Of a DNA stretch of 64,000 bases, positions 28,692 to 38,212 are shown piece after piece. The DNA is from Xanthomonas sp. F10 (GTDB lineage: Bacteria; Pseudomonadota; Gammaproteobacteria; Xanthomonadales; Xanthomonadaceae), in assembly GCF_014206815.1 (NCBI RefSeq), contig NZ_JACHNP010000002.1:1-64000 (forward strand), in the 5' to 3' direction. Under the pieces are notes generated by a model. That model made no database searches. It was not told the origin of the DNA and saw only the letters and a list, made by a program, of their open reading frames with translations. The position numbers were made by a program, and so were the translations under genes. How positions within the stretch are numbered: position 1 is the first letter of the stretch; each line of letters starts with the position of its first letter.

Positions 28692-29888
28692 ATGCAATAC
28701 GATCAATATCAGACCGTGTTTGCGCTTTCGAGCTTGGCCAATTGGGTAGGGACGCGCACCGGCACTGCCCCTGCGCTGCAATCCGATTACCAGCGCATGT
28801 TGTTGGATACCCTGAAGTCGACGGCCGCGCAGCAGACGATCGGGGCCTGGGAATTGGTCTGGGGGCCGCAGGTGTGGCAGGGGCAACACTCCGATCTTTC
28901 GGACAACGCGATGTTCGTCGCCAAGTGCATGGACATGCCTGGCTTCTCCACCGCTGTCTATGTGGTGGCGATCTGCGCCACCAACCCGAAGTCCTCCTAC
29001 GACTGGTTGGTCGAGGATTTCGACGTTGCGTCGGTGGTCGACTTCTCCACCTACGACCCCTTGGCCAGTGCCATGCCGACCAGGGCATCCAAGCCGATCC
29101 CGCAGGATGCCGCGGTGATCTCGATGGGTACCGCATTGGGCGTATGGCATCTGCTCAACATGGTGAGTCCGGGTACTGCGAAGGCGCCAAACACCACCTT
29201 GTGCAGCTTCCTGCAGAGCAATGCGAGCAACGATGCCACGGTGATCTTCGCCGGCCATAGCCTCGGTGGCGCGTTGTCGCCGACCACTGCGGCGTGGCTC
29301 AAGCAGGCAGGCAAGCTCGACGGATACAACGCGGTGTACTGCTATCCCACTGCAGGCGCAACGCCGGGCAACGCGGCGTTCTCCAGCCTCTGCACGCAGC
29401 TGTTGCCGGCCACGCCTGCCAACGGTTACCGGGCCTGGAACCGCGATATGTGGAATACCCTGGACGCGGTACCGCATGCGTGGGTCATTGCCATGCTTCG
29501 GCAGATCAAGACGCTCTACGGCAACACGCCCATCTCGGATGTCGATCTGGCGGTGAATGCGGCCATCGTGCAGGCCTGGGCATCGGGCGTCTCCTACACG
29601 CAGATTGCCAATCAGCCGTTGGCGGGAACGCCCAGCGGTAGTCCTCCGACCGACCTGAAGACCTTCCTGCAGCAGGTGGCGTTCCAGCACACGAAGGCCT
29701 ACGAGGCGCTGATCGCGAACTGGCTGCAGCCGGTGTTTCCGCCCGGTGCCACGGCGCAGACGCAGCCGCTGGAGGCAGATGCGCTGCTCGATGCGCTGGT
29801 CGCGCGCATCCAAGCGAAGGGTGTGGAGTGGAAGAGGCTGGAGGCAGACGCGACGGCGGCGTTGGCACCGGCGCAAACGTCGGCATAG
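28692..29888 (+). CDS. Lipase class 3 family protein
   Basis: A 398-residue alpha/beta hydrolase of the class 3 lipase type. The nucleophile elbow is VIFAGHSLGGALSP at about residues 195-205. The following YNAVYCYPTAGATPGN suits the loop after the elbow, and an aspartate and histidine (LDAVPHAW) lie downstream as possible triad partners. There is no signal peptide, so if it is secreted another route is needed. AGGAG sits 8 bases before ATG 28692. The gene converges on dnaG, 73 bp apart. Its substrate could be a lipid or another ester; the family name does not prove lipase activity. Confidence 0.78.
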   Translation: MQYDQYQTVFALSSLANWVGTRTGTAPALQSDYQRMLLDTLKSTAAQQTIGAWELVWGPQVWQGQHSDLSDNAMFVAKCMDMPGFSTAVYVVAICATNPKSSYDWLVEDFDVASVVDFSTYDPLASAMPTRASKPIPQDAAVISMGTALGVWHLLNMVSPGTAKAPNTTLCSFLQSNASNDATVIFAGHSLGGALSPTTAAWLKQAGKLDGYNAVYCYPTAGATPGNAAFSSLCTQLLPATPANGYRAWNRDMWNTLDAVPHAWVIAMLRQIKTLYGNTPISDVDLAVNAAIVQAWASGVSYTQIANQPLAGTPSGSPPTDLKTFLQQVAFQHTKAYEALIANWLQPVFPPGATAQTQPLEADALLDALVARIQAKGVEWKRLEADATAALAPAQTSA

Positions 29889-29961
29889 CCCGGACGAGGC
29901 GTGGTTGGAGGTGGCGGTCTGTCATGCGGATCGCCGCCTTTTCAGTGAACCCTGTACGGAC

Positions 29962-31704
29962 TCAATGCAGCCCCGCGCGCGCCTTCAACAGTTCCCGCAA
30001 CTCGTACTTGTCGGTGTCGTCCAGGCCTTGCGCGCGCTGCTTGGCCTGCAATTCGTCCAGGCGCTGCTGCAGCGTCTGCTTTTCCAGCTGCACGACCACG
30101 TCGTGCAGCTCCTGACGCCAGCTGGCGGTCTCGCCGGCGATCTCCTGCACCGCCAGCTTCTGCAGCGCGGCCAGTTCCTCGCGTTCGTGGAAGTGTTCGA
30201 GCAGGGCGCCGGTGGTGATTTCCGGGCGCGCATGCACGATCTGCAGCAACTCGATCATCAGCTCGATGCCCGGCAGGCGCAGGCCGGCGAACGGGTAGGG
30301 CGGCGGCAGGTCCAGCGCCAGCGACGGCGCCTGCAGCAGGCGCACGATCGCCTCGCGCACCAGGCTGCGCTTGTGTGCCGGGCGCGGCACGCGCGGCGGC
30401 GGCCTGCTCGTCGCGGCGCTGGCGGCCGCCGGTGCGGCGGCGCCGATGCCGGTGAGTTCGGCCAGGCGCTGGCGCATCAGGTCGCCGAAGGCGCCGTCGG
30501 GAATCTGCGCCAGCATCGGCCGCGCGCGTTCGGCCAGGCGTGCCTTGCCGTCGAGAGTGCCGAGGTTGATCTCGCGCGAGAGTTCGTCGAAGAAGAACTG
30601 CGACAGCGGCGTGGCCTGGACCAGCCGCGCATCGAAGGCCGCGGCGCCTTCCTTGCGCACGATGGTGTCCGGATCCTCGCCATCGGGCAGGAACAGGAAG
30701 AACGCCTGGCGGCCGTCCTTCATCCGCGGCAGCACCGATTCCAGCGCCTTCCAGCCGGCGCGGCGGCCGGCGGCGTCGCCGTCGAAGCAGAAGAACACGT
30801 CCGGCGCGTTGCGGAACAGCAGTTCGGCGTGGTCCGGCGTGGTCGCGGTGCCCAGCGTCGCCACCGCCTGGGTGACGCCGAACTGGAACAGCGAGACCAC
30901 GTCCATGTAGCCCTCGACCACGATCAGCCGCTCGATCTTCTGGTTGGCCTGACGCACCTGCCATAGGCCGTACAGTTCGCGGCCCTTGTGGAACAGCGCG
31001 GTCTCCGGCGAGTTCAGGTACTTGGGGCCGTCGTCCTTGTCGAGCACGCGGCCGCCGAAGGCGATGACCCGGCCGCGGCGGTCGAAGATCGGGAACATCA
31101 CCCGGTCGCGGAACTTGTCGTAGACGTGGCCGCGGTCGTTCTTGGAGAACAGCCCGGCGCGGTCCAGCAGCTTGAGCCGGCGCTCGTCGGTGCCCAGCGC
31201 ATCCTTGAGCGCGCTGTAGCCGTCCGGGGCATAGCCGATCTGGAAGCGTGCGCGGTTCTCCGCATCCACGCCGCGGCCGTCCAGGTAGGCACGCGCCTTG
31301 TCGCTGCCGTCGAACTGGCGCTGGAAGAACTTGGCCGCCGCTTCCAGCGCCGAGTACAGGTCGCGGTGGTCGTCGCCGGCGGCCTGGGCGGCGCCGCGCT
31401 GCTGGGCGTCGCGCGGCACTTCCATGCCGGCGCGCTTGGCCAGTTCGTCGACCGCGTCGAGGAATTCGAGGCGGTCGTAGTTCATCAGGAAGCTGATCGC
31501 GGTGCCGTGCGCGCCGCAGCCGAAGCAGTGGTAGAACTGCTTGGTCGGGGACACCGTGAACGAGGCCGAGCGCTCGTCGTGGAACGGGCAGCGCGCCGCG
31601 TATTCCTTGCCCTGGCGCTTCAGCGGCACGCGCGTGCCGACCACCTCGACGATGTCGGTGCGGGCGAGCAGGTCGTCGATGAATGCGTCGGGGATGCGGG
31701 CCAT
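29962..31704 (-). CDS. dnaG: DNA primase
   Basis: Makes RNA primers at the replication fork with DnaB. 580 residues: N-terminal CHC2 zinc domain (CPFHDERSASFTVSPTKQFY followed by HCFGCGAHG), the RNA-polymerase core, a Toprim centre with VVEGYMDVVSLFQFGV and FCFDGDAAGRRAGWKALE, and a C-terminal DnaB-binding helical domain. MARIPDAFIDDLLART at 31704 matches the usual N-terminus; an ATG two codons earlier is possible. It closes the leftward rpsU-yqeY-brkB-dnaG set. rpoD, normally next in the macromolecular-synthesis operon, does not follow. Confidence 0.97.
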   Translation of the reverse strand: MARIPDAFIDDLLARTDIVEVVGTRVPLKRQGKEYAARCPFHDERSASFTVSPTKQFYHCFGCGAHGTAISFLMNYDRLEFLDAVDELAKRAGMEVPRDAQQRGAAQAAGDDHRDLYSALEAAAKFFQRQFDGSDKARAYLDGRGVDAENRARFQIGYAPDGYSALKDALGTDERRLKLLDRAGLFSKNDRGHVYDKFRDRVMFPIFDRRGRVIAFGGRVLDKDDGPKYLNSPETALFHKGRELYGLWQVRQANQKIERLIVVEGYMDVVSLFQFGVTQAVATLGTATTPDHAELLFRNAPDVFFCFDGDAAGRRAGWKALESVLPRMKDGRQAFFLFLPDGEDPDTIVRKEGAAAFDARLVQATPLSQFFFDELSREINLGTLDGKARLAERARPMLAQIPDGAFGDLMRQRLAELTGIGAAAPAAASAATSRPPPRVPRPAHKRSLVREAIVRLLQAPSLALDLPPPYPFAGLRLPGIELMIELLQIVHARPEITTGALLEHFHEREELAALQKLAVQEIAGETASWRQELHDVVVQLEKQTLQQRLDELQAKQRAQGLDDTDKYELRELLKARAGLH

Positions 31705-31773
31705 CCGCATAGGATGCCACGCGCGTGCGCCGTCACGCTGGGCGCGCTGCCTGTGAGGTTCAGCGCCGTGCGG

Positions 31774-32688
31774 TCAGGACGTCGGCGGTGCCTGCGCGGC
31801 GTTGCGCGGGTCGATCCCGGCGGCGACGAGCTTGCTGTGCGAGCGCAGGCGCTCGTCGATCACCGCGGTGATCAGCGCGCCGACGAAGAACACCACGGTG
31901 GCGTAGTAGATCCACACCAGCAGGATCACCAGCGCGCCCATCGAGCCGTAGGCGCTGCCCGGCGCGGCGGTGGCGATGTACAGGCCGATCGCATAGCGCC
32001 CGGCCACGAACAGGCAGGCGGTGATGGCGCCGCCGATGATGGCCTGGCGCCATTGCACCCGGCGGTCGGGCAGGTAGTGGTAGAGCACGGCGAAGGCCAG
32101 CACGTAGATCGCCAGGGTCGAGACGTAGCCGACCGCGGGCAGCAGCGACGGCATCCGCGCGAACACCACCTGCAGCACGGTGGTCAGAATCATCGAGATC
32201 AGCAGCAGGAAGCCCAGCCCCAGCACCACGCCGAAGGAGAACACGCGCTTCTTCAGCCAGGCCATGATGCCGTCCAGGCGCTGCTTGTCGGTGCGGAAGA
32301 TCAGGTTCAGCGCGTTCTGCAGCTGCGCGAACACCGCGGTCGCGCCGACGAACAGCAGCAGGGTGCTCCACAGCCCGGCCAGCGAGCCGATGTTGGGCTG
32401 GTTCTTGGCATTGTCGATCACCGTCTGCGCGACCTCGCGCGCGCCGTGTCCGGCCAGCTGCCCGATCTGCGCGATCAGCGCCTCCTGGGCCTGCGGGTAC
32501 AGCGAGGCGGTGAGCCACAGCAGCAGCACCAGCAGCGGCGCCAGCGACAGCAGGGCGTAGAACGACAGCGAGGCCGACTGGGTCATCACGTCGATCTCGA
32601 CGAAGCGCCGCACCAGCGCGGCCGGCAGGCTCTGCTGCAGGCGGGCGAGATGTTTGTGCAGGCGATCGGACGACAGGGGCAGGGACAT
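31774..32688 (-). CDS. YihY/BrkB family inner-membrane protein
   Basis: A 304-residue protein with six or so membrane helices and the family hallmarks SLSFYALLSLAPLLVLLLW, GSLAGLWSTLLLFVGATAVF, and SAYGSMGALVILLVWIYYAT near the C-terminus. Formerly mis-annotated as ribonuclease BN; the biological role is unsettled. It lies between yqeY and dnaG on the same strand and may be cotranscribed with them. Confidence 0.9.
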   Translation of the reverse strand: MSLPLSSDRLHKHLARLQQSLPAALVRRFVEIDVMTQSASLSFYALLSLAPLLVLLLWLTASLYPQAQEALIAQIGQLAGHGAREVAQTVIDNAKNQPNIGSLAGLWSTLLLFVGATAVFAQLQNALNLIFRTDKQRLDGIMAWLKKRVFSFGVVLGLGFLLLISMILTTVLQVVFARMPSLLPAVGYVSTLAIYVLAFAVLYHYLPDRRVQWRQAIIGGAITACLFVAGRYAIGLYIATAAPGSAYGSMGALVILLVWIYYATVVFFVGALITAVIDERLRSHSKLVAAGIDPRNAAQAPPTS

Positions 32689-32829
32689 GGGCGCGGGACC
32701 TTCGGCGCGCGGCGTCGCAACGCCGGTCCCGCACTGCGCGCTGAAGGAGGGCGCGGGCTTGCCGGGCGTTGTAGCAGCCCGGCATCGAAAGGCGGGTGAA
32801 GCCCGCCGCCCGCGCGCCCCTCGGGAGCG

Positions 32830-33276
32830 TCAGCCGGCCAGTTGCTGCTTGACCAGCACCGAGACCTGGCCCATGTCGGCCTTGCCGGCCAGCATCGGCT
32901 TGAGCACGCCCATCAGCTTGCCCATGTCGGCCGGGCTGGCGGCGCCGGTCTGCGCCATCGCCGCCTGGATCGCGGCGACGATCTCGGCCTCGCCCATCTT
33001 GCTCGGCAGGTAGCGCTCGATCACCACGATCTCCTCGCGCTCCACCTGGGCCAGATCGTCGCGGCCGGCGGCCTCGTACTGGCTCACCGAGTCCTTGCGC
33101 TGCTTGACCATCTTGTCCATCACCGCGATCACCGCGGCGTCGTCCATCTCCACGCGCTCGTCCACTTCCTTCTGCTTGATCGCGGCGTTGATCAGCCGGA
33201 TCACGCCCAGGCTGTGCTTGTCGCCGGACTTCATCGCGGCCTTCATGTCGTCGGTGAGCTGCTGCTTGAGGGTCAT
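32830..33276 (-). CDS. yqeY: GatB/YqeY domain protein
   Basis: A 148-residue soluble helical protein, MTLKQQLTDDMKAAMKSGDK..., with the YqeY signature stretches IRLINAAIKQKEVDER, SVSQYEAAGRDDLAQ and IVVIERYLPSKM, and the C-terminal helical bundle ending MGQVSVLVKQQLAG. It resembles the tail domain of GatB, which binds tRNA; its own role is not well defined. GGAG precedes ATG 33276. yqeY between rpsU and dnaG is a common arrangement. Confidence 0.92.
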   Translation of the reverse strand: MTLKQQLTDDMKAAMKSGDKHSLGVIRLINAAIKQKEVDERVEMDDAAVIAVMDKMVKQRKDSVSQYEAAGRDDLAQVEREEIVVIERYLPSKMGEAEIVAAIQAAMAQTGAASPADMGKLMGVLKPMLAGKADMGQVSVLVKQQLAG

Positions 33277-33433
33277 GAGGGGCTCCACAGGGAAGAGAAA
33301 AGGGGGAAGGGCATTCTAGGCAAGCGCGCTGGCGCAGGCCGTGCGGCCGAGGCGGCACGCGGGTGCCGAGGGATCAGGGGACGGGGCCGATACTCCGCGA
33401 GGGCGGATCGCCTGGTCCAAGCAGGAGATGCAC

Positions 33434-33465
33434 AAAAAGCCGGCGACGCTTGCGCGTGCCGGCTT
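33434..33465 (-). terminator. Rho-independent terminator behind rpsU
   Basis: AAGCCGGC (33437-33444) pairs with GCCGGCTT (33458-33465). Read on the minus strand a T5 run follows (A run at 33434-33438). It sits about 60 bp after the rpsU stop, allowing separate high-level rpsU expression with read-through to yqeY-dnaG, as in the classical operon. Confidence 0.75.
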
Positions 33466-33525
33466 CGTGGGCTTACCGTAGCGGGTGCCGAAACCGGCAC
33501 ATCCCGCTACCGCAGGCCGCGATCC

Positions 33526-33741
33526 TCAGTACAGACGCTGGCGCTTGGTGACGTCGCGCGAGGTGCGACGCAGCTGGCGCTTCACCGCGGCAGCGGCCTT
33601 GCGCTTGCGTTCCTGGGTCGGCTTTTCGTAGAACTCGCGCTTGCGGGTTTCGGCCAGCACGCCGGCCTTTTCGCAGGTGCGCTTGAAGCGACGGAGCGCA
33701 AACTCGAAGGGCTCGTTCTCGCGGACTTTAACGCTGGGCAT
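33526..33741 (-). CDS. rpsU: 30S ribosomal protein S21
   Basis: A 71-residue very basic protein, [20 protein letters not shown]..., with [20 protein letters not shown] and an Arg/Lys-rich tail, the standard bS21. It helps start-site selection on the small subunit. GGAGA lies before the ATG. Divergent from tsaD with about 120 bp between starts; both orders are widely conserved. Confidence 0.97.
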   Translation of the reverse strand: MPSVKVRENEPFEFALRRFKRTCEKAGVLAETRKREFYEKPTQERKRKAAAAVKRQLRRTSRDVTKRQRLY

Positions 33742-33862
33742 GGAATCTCCGGGACACAATGGTGACCGGGTCAGGCCCGGCGAGCCGCACATTATAGCGA
33801 CAGATTTCGCCGCTGCAAGCGCCGCGTTTGGCCTGCCGCCGATTCGGCCCCACAATGCATCC

Positions 33863-34945
33863 ATGAACGTTCTCGGCATCGAATCCAGTTGCGACGAAAC
33901 CGGCGTCGCCGTCTACGACACCACGCGCTCCGGCGCGGCCGCGCTGCGCGCGCACGCGCTGTACAGCCAGATCGCCCTGCACGCCGAGTACGGCGGGGTG
34001 GTGCCGGAGCTGGCCAGCCGCGACCACGTGCGCAAGTTGCTGCCGCTGATCCGCCAGACCCTGGCCGAGGCCGGCCTGCGGGTGCGCGACCTGGACGGGG
34101 TGGCCTACACCGCCGGGCCGGGCCTGGTCGGCGCGCTGCTGGTCGGTGCCGGCGTGGCCCGGGCCCTGGCCTGGGCGCTGGAGGTGCCGGCGATCGGCGT
34201 GCACCACATGGAAGGCCACCTGCTGGCGCCGCTGATGGAGGATCCGGACCCGGTGCACGGGGCGCCGGCGCCGCCGTTCGTGGCGCTGCTGGTGTCCGGC
34301 GGCCACACCCAGCTGATCGCGGTGGAGGCCATCGGCCGTTACCGCCTGCTCGGCGAGACCCTGGACGACGCCGCCGGCGAGGCCTTCGACAAGACCGCCA
34401 AGCTGATGGGGCTGCCATATCCGGGCGGCCCGCAACTGGCGGCACTGGCCACGCAGGGCACCTCGGGGCGGTTCCGCTTCGCCCGGCCGATGACCGACCG
34501 GCCCGGCCTGGACTTCAGCTTTTCCGGGCTCAAGACCCAGGTGCTGCTGGCCTGGCGCGACAGCGACCAGTCCGAGACGGTGCGCGCCGACATCGCCCGC
34601 GGCTTCGAGGATGCGGTGGTGGACACGCTGGCGATCAAGTGCGAGCGCGCGCTGGAGGCGGCCGGCAGCGACACCATCGTGGTCGCCGGCGGCGTCGGCG
34701 CCAATCTGCGCCTGCGCGCCAAGCTGCAGGCGACGGCGCAGGCGCGCGGCGGTCGTGCCTGCTTTCCGCGCCCGGCGCTGTGCACCGACAACGGCGCGAT
34801 GATCGCCTTCGCCGGCGCCCTGCGCCTGCAGGCCGGATTGCACGATGCCGCAGCCGCGGTGCAGGTGACGCCGCGCTGGGACATGGCGACGTTGCCGCCG
34901 CTGGCGGCAGCGCGGGAGTCGGGAATGGAGAATCGGGAATCGTAA
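33863..34945 (+). CDS. tsaD: tRNA threonylcarbamoyladenosine transferase TsaD
   Basis: Transfers threonylcarbamoyl to A37 of ANN-decoding tRNAs, working with TsaB and TsaE. 360 residues, [20 protein letters not shown]..., with the metal-binding [10 protein letters not shown] (HxxxH), [32 protein letters not shown] and the C-terminal [13 protein letters not shown] and CTDNGAMIA (third ligand Asp). All expected motifs of the ASKHA-fold family are intact. Older names are gcp and ygjD. Confidence 0.97.
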   Translation: MNVLGIESSCDETGVAVYDTTRSGAAALRAHALYSQIALHAEYGGVVPELASRDHVRKLLPLIRQTLAEAGLRVRDLDGVAYTAGPGLVGALLVGAGVARALAWALEVPAIGVHHMEGHLLAPLMEDPDPVHGAPAPPFVALLVSGGHTQLIAVEAIGRYRLLGETLDDAAGEAFDKTAKLMGLPYPGGPQLAALATQGTSGRFRFARPMTDRPGLDFSFSGLKTQVLLAWRDSDQSETVRADIARGFEDAVVDTLAIKCERALEAAGSDTIVVAGGVGANLRLRAKLQATAQARGGRACFPRPALCTDNGAMIAFAGALRLQAGLHDAAAAVQVTPRWDMATLPPLAAARESGMENRES

Positions 34946-34967
34946 AAGCGGCTCACGTCCCGCTTTT
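34944..34967 (+). terminator. Possible terminator after tsaD
   Basis: AAAAGCGG (34944-34951) and CCGCTTTT (34960-34967) pair immediately at the tsaD stop codon. The U tract is short. The surrounding 34918-35017 contains mirrored GGGAATGG / CCATTCCCGAATCC simple repeats seen elsewhere in the window. Confidence 0.5.
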
Positions 34968-35017
34968 GCCTTTGCTCTTACCATTCCCGAATCCCCATTC
35001 CCCAATCCCTGCTCCCA

Positions 35018-35371
35018 ATGGATAAAGTCTTCATCGAAGGTCTGGAAATCGACGCGCTGATCGGCATCTACGATTGGGAGCGGCGGATCCGGCAGACGCT
35101 GCGCTTCGATCTGGAAATGGGCTTCGACAACCGCAAGCCCGCGGCCAGCGACGACATCGCCGATACGCTCAACTACAAGGCGGTGAGCAAGCGCCTGGTG
35201 GAACTGGTCGAGCAGTCCGGCTACGGGCTGGTGGAGACGCTGGCCGAGCGCTGCGCGGAAGCGGTGCTGCAAGAATTCGACGTGCGCTGGTTGCGGCTGA
35301 AGCTGAGCAAGCCGGGCGCGGTGCGCGGGGCGCAGGCGGTGGGGGTCATCATCGAGCGCAGCCGCGCATGA
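35018..35371 (+). CDS. folB: Dihydroneopterin aldolase
   Basis: Cleaves 7,8-dihydroneopterin to 6-hydroxymethyl-dihydropterin and glycolaldehyde in folate synthesis; also epimerises it. 117 residues, MDKVFIEGLEIDALIGIYDW..., with the invariant early glutamate (ALIGIYDWERR), catalytic Tyr in TLNYKAVSKR, LVETLAERCAEAVL and the catalytic Lys in LRLKLSKPGAVRGA. The stop overlaps the next gene's start by 4 bp (ATGA). Confidence 0.95.
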   Translation: MDKVFIEGLEIDALIGIYDWERRIRQTLRFDLEMGFDNRKPAASDDIADTLNYKAVSKRLVELVEQSGYGLVETLAERCAEAVLQEFDVRWLRLKLSKPGAVRGAQAVGVIIERSRA

Positions 35372-36684
35372 GTGTGCAGGCGTTGCTGCCGTTCGCCAGC
35401 GCCTCGTCGGCGCTGCCCGGCGCGGCGTTTTTCGCCGACCTGCAGCACACCCTGGCGCCGTATCCCTGGGCCTACGACGCGATGGTGATCGTGGCGCTGC
35501 TGCTGGTGGCGTGGCTGGCCAACTGGGTGACCAAGCGGATCCTGCTGCGCGGGCTGCGGCGGGCACTGCGTGCCACCGTGCTCAGCGACAAGGAAGTGAA
35601 GCTGAGCGTGATCCCGCGCCTGGCCAACGTGATCCCGGCGCTGGTGCTGTCGCTGGGCATCGGCGCGGTGCCGCATCTGCCGGCGGCGATGGTCAGCGTG
35701 GTGCGCAACGTCTGCGCCGCCTTCATCGTGCTGACCGTGGCACTGGCCTTGTCGCGCGTGCTGGACCTGCTCAACCACGTGTACGAGCGGCGCCCGGACG
35801 CGCACAACAAGCCGATCAAGGGCTACATGCAGTTGCTCAAGATCGTGCTGGGCGTGGTCGCGGCGGTGCTGATGGTGTCGGTGCTGGTGGACAAGTCGCC
35901 GGTGATCCTGCTGTCGGGCGTGGGCGCGATGATGGCGGTGCTGATCCTGGTGTTCCAGGACACCCTGCTGTCGCTGGTGGCCAGCGTCACCATCAGTTCC
36001 AACGACATGGTCCGCGTCGGCGACTGGATCGAGATGCCGCAGCAGAACGCCGACGGCGACGTGATCGACATCGCGCTGCATACGGTCAAGGTCCAGAACT
36101 GGGACAAGACCATCACCACCATCCCGACCAAGAAACTGATCAGCGACTCGTTCAAGAACTGGCGCGGGATGAGCGAGGCCGGCGGGCGCCGGATCAAGCG
36201 CGCGCTGTACCTGGACCAGCACAGCGTGCGCTTCCTCGACGCCGCCGAGATCGAGCAGATGCGGCAGTTGACCGTGCTGCGCGAGTACATCGACCGCAAG
36301 CGCACCGAGCTCGACGCCTGGAACGGCGCGCTGGCCGAGCGCGGGGTGGCGCCGATCAACGGCCGCCGGATCACCAACCTCGGCACCTTCCGCGCCTACG
36401 TCGAGCACTACCTGCGCGCCAGCCCGCACGTGCGCCAGGACATGACCCTGCTGGTGCGGCAACTGGAGCCGGGCGCCAACGGCCTGCCGCTGGAGGTGTA
36501 CTGCTTCGCCAACGACACGCGCTGGGCGATGTACGAGCAGATCCAGGCGGACCTGTTCGACCACCTGCTGGCGATCCTGCCCAACTTCGACCTGCGCGTG
36601 TTCCAGGCCTCCAGCGACGCGATGTTCATGGACAGCGCGCGCATCCGCCGCGCCCCGGACACCGTCCCGCCGCCGGCGGCTTGA
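35368..36684 (+). CDS. Mechanosensitive ion channel family protein (YbdG-like)
   Basis: A 438-residue MscS-superfamily inner-membrane protein. About five helices precede the pore helix (VILLSGVGAMMAVLILVFQD) and MscS beta domain (DTLLSLVASVTISSNDMVRVGDWIEMP). The C-terminal cytoplasmic region contains TIPTKKLISDSFKNWRGMSEAGGRRIKRALYLD, which is characteristic of the YbdG/MscM type. Length is close to E. coli YbdG (about 415). It should open under osmotic downshock. Translationally coupled to folB through ATGA. Confidence 0.92.
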   Translation: MSVQALLPFASASSALPGAAFFADLQHTLAPYPWAYDAMVIVALLLVAWLANWVTKRILLRGLRRALRATVLSDKEVKLSVIPRLANVIPALVLSLGIGAVPHLPAAMVSVVRNVCAAFIVLTVALALSRVLDLLNHVYERRPDAHNKPIKGYMQLLKIVLGVVAAVLMVSVLVDKSPVILLSGVGAMMAVLILVFQDTLLSLVASVTISSNDMVRVGDWIEMPQQNADGDVIDIALHTVKVQNWDKTITTIPTKKLISDSFKNWRGMSEAGGRRIKRALYLDQHSVRFLDAAEIEQMRQLTVLREYIDRKRTELDAWNGALAERGVAPINGRRITNLGTFRAYVEHYLRASPHVRQDMTLLVRQLEPGANGLPLEVYCFANDTRWAMYEQIQADLFDHLLAILPNFDLRVFQASSDAMFMDSARIRRAPDTVPPPAA

Positions 36685-36763
36685 CGGCCGTCACGACTGC
36701 GGGCATGTTGCGGGACAACATGCCGGCGCCGTTCGCCGCCGGCCCACAGCAACAAGGGGCGCG

Positions 36764-38212
36764 ATGGACTGGAGCAAGTACCGCACGGCCACCTTCGACG
36801 AGCTGATCCAGTCCGATGGGCAGCCACGTCCGGCCGCGCGCCGGGTCATCGAGTACCTGTCCAGCCTCAGTGGACGCGAATTGTCCGAACGCCAGCTCGC
36901 CGCCGATGTCGCCGCGCGGGTCATGGGCATCACCTTCACCGTCTACTCCGACGGTCGCAACGTCGACCGCACCCTGCCGTTCGACCTGATCCCGCGGGTG
37001 ATCCCGCTGCACGAGTGGCAGCGCACCGAGGCTGGGCTGAAGCAGCGCATGCGCGCGCTCAACCTGTTCATCGGTGACATCTACGGCGCCCAGCGCATCG
37101 TCAAGGACAAGGTGTTCCCGGCGATGCTGCTGGAGCACTCGGTCAACTTCCGCCCGCAGTGCGTGGGCATCGCCCCGGCACTGGGCGTGTGGGCGCACGT
37201 GTGCGGCTCGGACCTGGTGCGCGACGCCGACGGCACCCTGTACGCGCTGGAGGACAACCTGCGCATCCCCAGCGGCGTGTCGTACATGCTCGAGAACCGC
37301 ATGGTCGCCAAGCGGGTGTTTCCGGAGCTGTTCGAGACCAGCGCGATCCTGCCGGTGGACGATTACCCGGCGCAGCTCTACGACACCCTGGCGGCGCTGT
37401 CGCCGCGCCCCGGCGACCAGCCGGTGATCGCGTTGCTGACCCCGGGCATCTTCAACAGCGCCTACTTCGAACACGCCTACCTGGCGCAGGCGATGGGCAT
37501 CGAACTGGTCGAGGGCGACGACCTGTTCGTGGCCGACGACGACTGCACCTACATGCGCACCGTGTACGGGCCGCGCCGGGTCGACGTGATCTACCGCCGG
37601 GTCGACGACCTGTTCCTGGATCCGGAGGCGTTCCGCGCCGATTCGGTGCTGGGCGTGGCTGGGCTGATCCGCAGCTGGCGCGCCGGCAAGGTGGCGCTGG
37701 CCAATGCGCCGGGCGCCGGCGTGGCCGACGACAAGGTGGTGTTCGCCTACGTGCCGAAGATGATCCGCTACTACCTGGACGAGGAGCCGATCCTGCCCAA
37801 CGTGCCCAGCTACCTGTGCCACGACGACAAGGACCGCCAGTACGTGCTCGAGCACCTGGACGAGCTGGTGGTGAAGCCGGCCAACGAGTCCGGCGGCTAC
37901 GGCATGCTGATCGGCCCGCGCTCGACCACGCGCCAGCGCGAGCAGTTCCGCAAGCTGATCCTGGCCGACCCGCGCAACTACATGGCGCAGCCGACCCTGG
38001 GCCTGTCCACCGCGCCGATCGTGACCGAGGCCGGGCCGGCGCCGCGGCACCTGGACCTGCGCCCGTTCATCCTCTCCCGCGAGGACGTCTACGTGACCAC
38101 CGGCGGGCTGACCCGGGTGGCGATGGAGGAGGGCTCGCTGGTGGTCAATTCCTCGCAGGGCGGCGGCGCCAAGGACACCTGGGTGGTGGACCTGGACGAG
38201 GAGCTGGACTGA
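36764..38212 (+). CDS. Circularly permuted ATP-grasp type 2 family protein
   Basis: A 482-residue protein, MDWSKYRTATFDELIQSDGQ..., with DLIPRVIPLHEW, ALNLFIGDIYGAQRIVKDK, LYALEDNLRIPSGVSYMLEN, and VVKPANESGGYGMLIGP, the nucleotide-binding grasp region placed by circular permutation. Family enzymes are predicted to form carboxylate-amine (peptide-like) bonds using ATP; no product is known. The stop overlaps the alpha-E gene start by one base, the usual partner. No transglutaminase or Anbu gene follows, unlike fuller versions of this cluster. Confidence 0.9.
   Translation: MDWSKYRTATFDELIQSDGQPRPAARRVIEYLSSLSGRELSERQLAADVAARVMGITFTVYSDGRNVDRTLPFDLIPRVIPLHEWQRTEAGLKQRMRALNLFIGDIYGAQRIVKDKVFPAMLLEHSVNFRPQCVGIAPALGVWAHVCGSDLVRDADGTLYALEDNLRIPSGVSYMLENRMVAKRVFPELFETSAILPVDDYPAQLYDTLAALSPRPGDQPVIALLTPGIFNSAYFEHAYLAQAMGIELVEGDDLFVADDDCTYMRTVYGPRRVDVIYRRVDDLFLDPEAFRADSVLGVAGLIRSWRAGKVALANAPGAGVADDKVVFAYVPKMIRYYLDEEPILPNVPSYLCHDDKDRQYVLEHLDELVVKPANESGGYGMLIGPRSTTRQREQFRKLILADPRNYMAQPTLGLSTAPIVTEAGPAPRHLDLRPFILSREDVYVTTGGLTRVAMEEGSLVVNSSQGGGAKDTWVVDLDEELD

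Noticed and set aside
29889-29961. A lost or frameshifted rpoD after dnaG
   Set aside because: Only 73 bp separate dnaG from an intact convergent gene, and no sigma-factor motif is seen in any frame.
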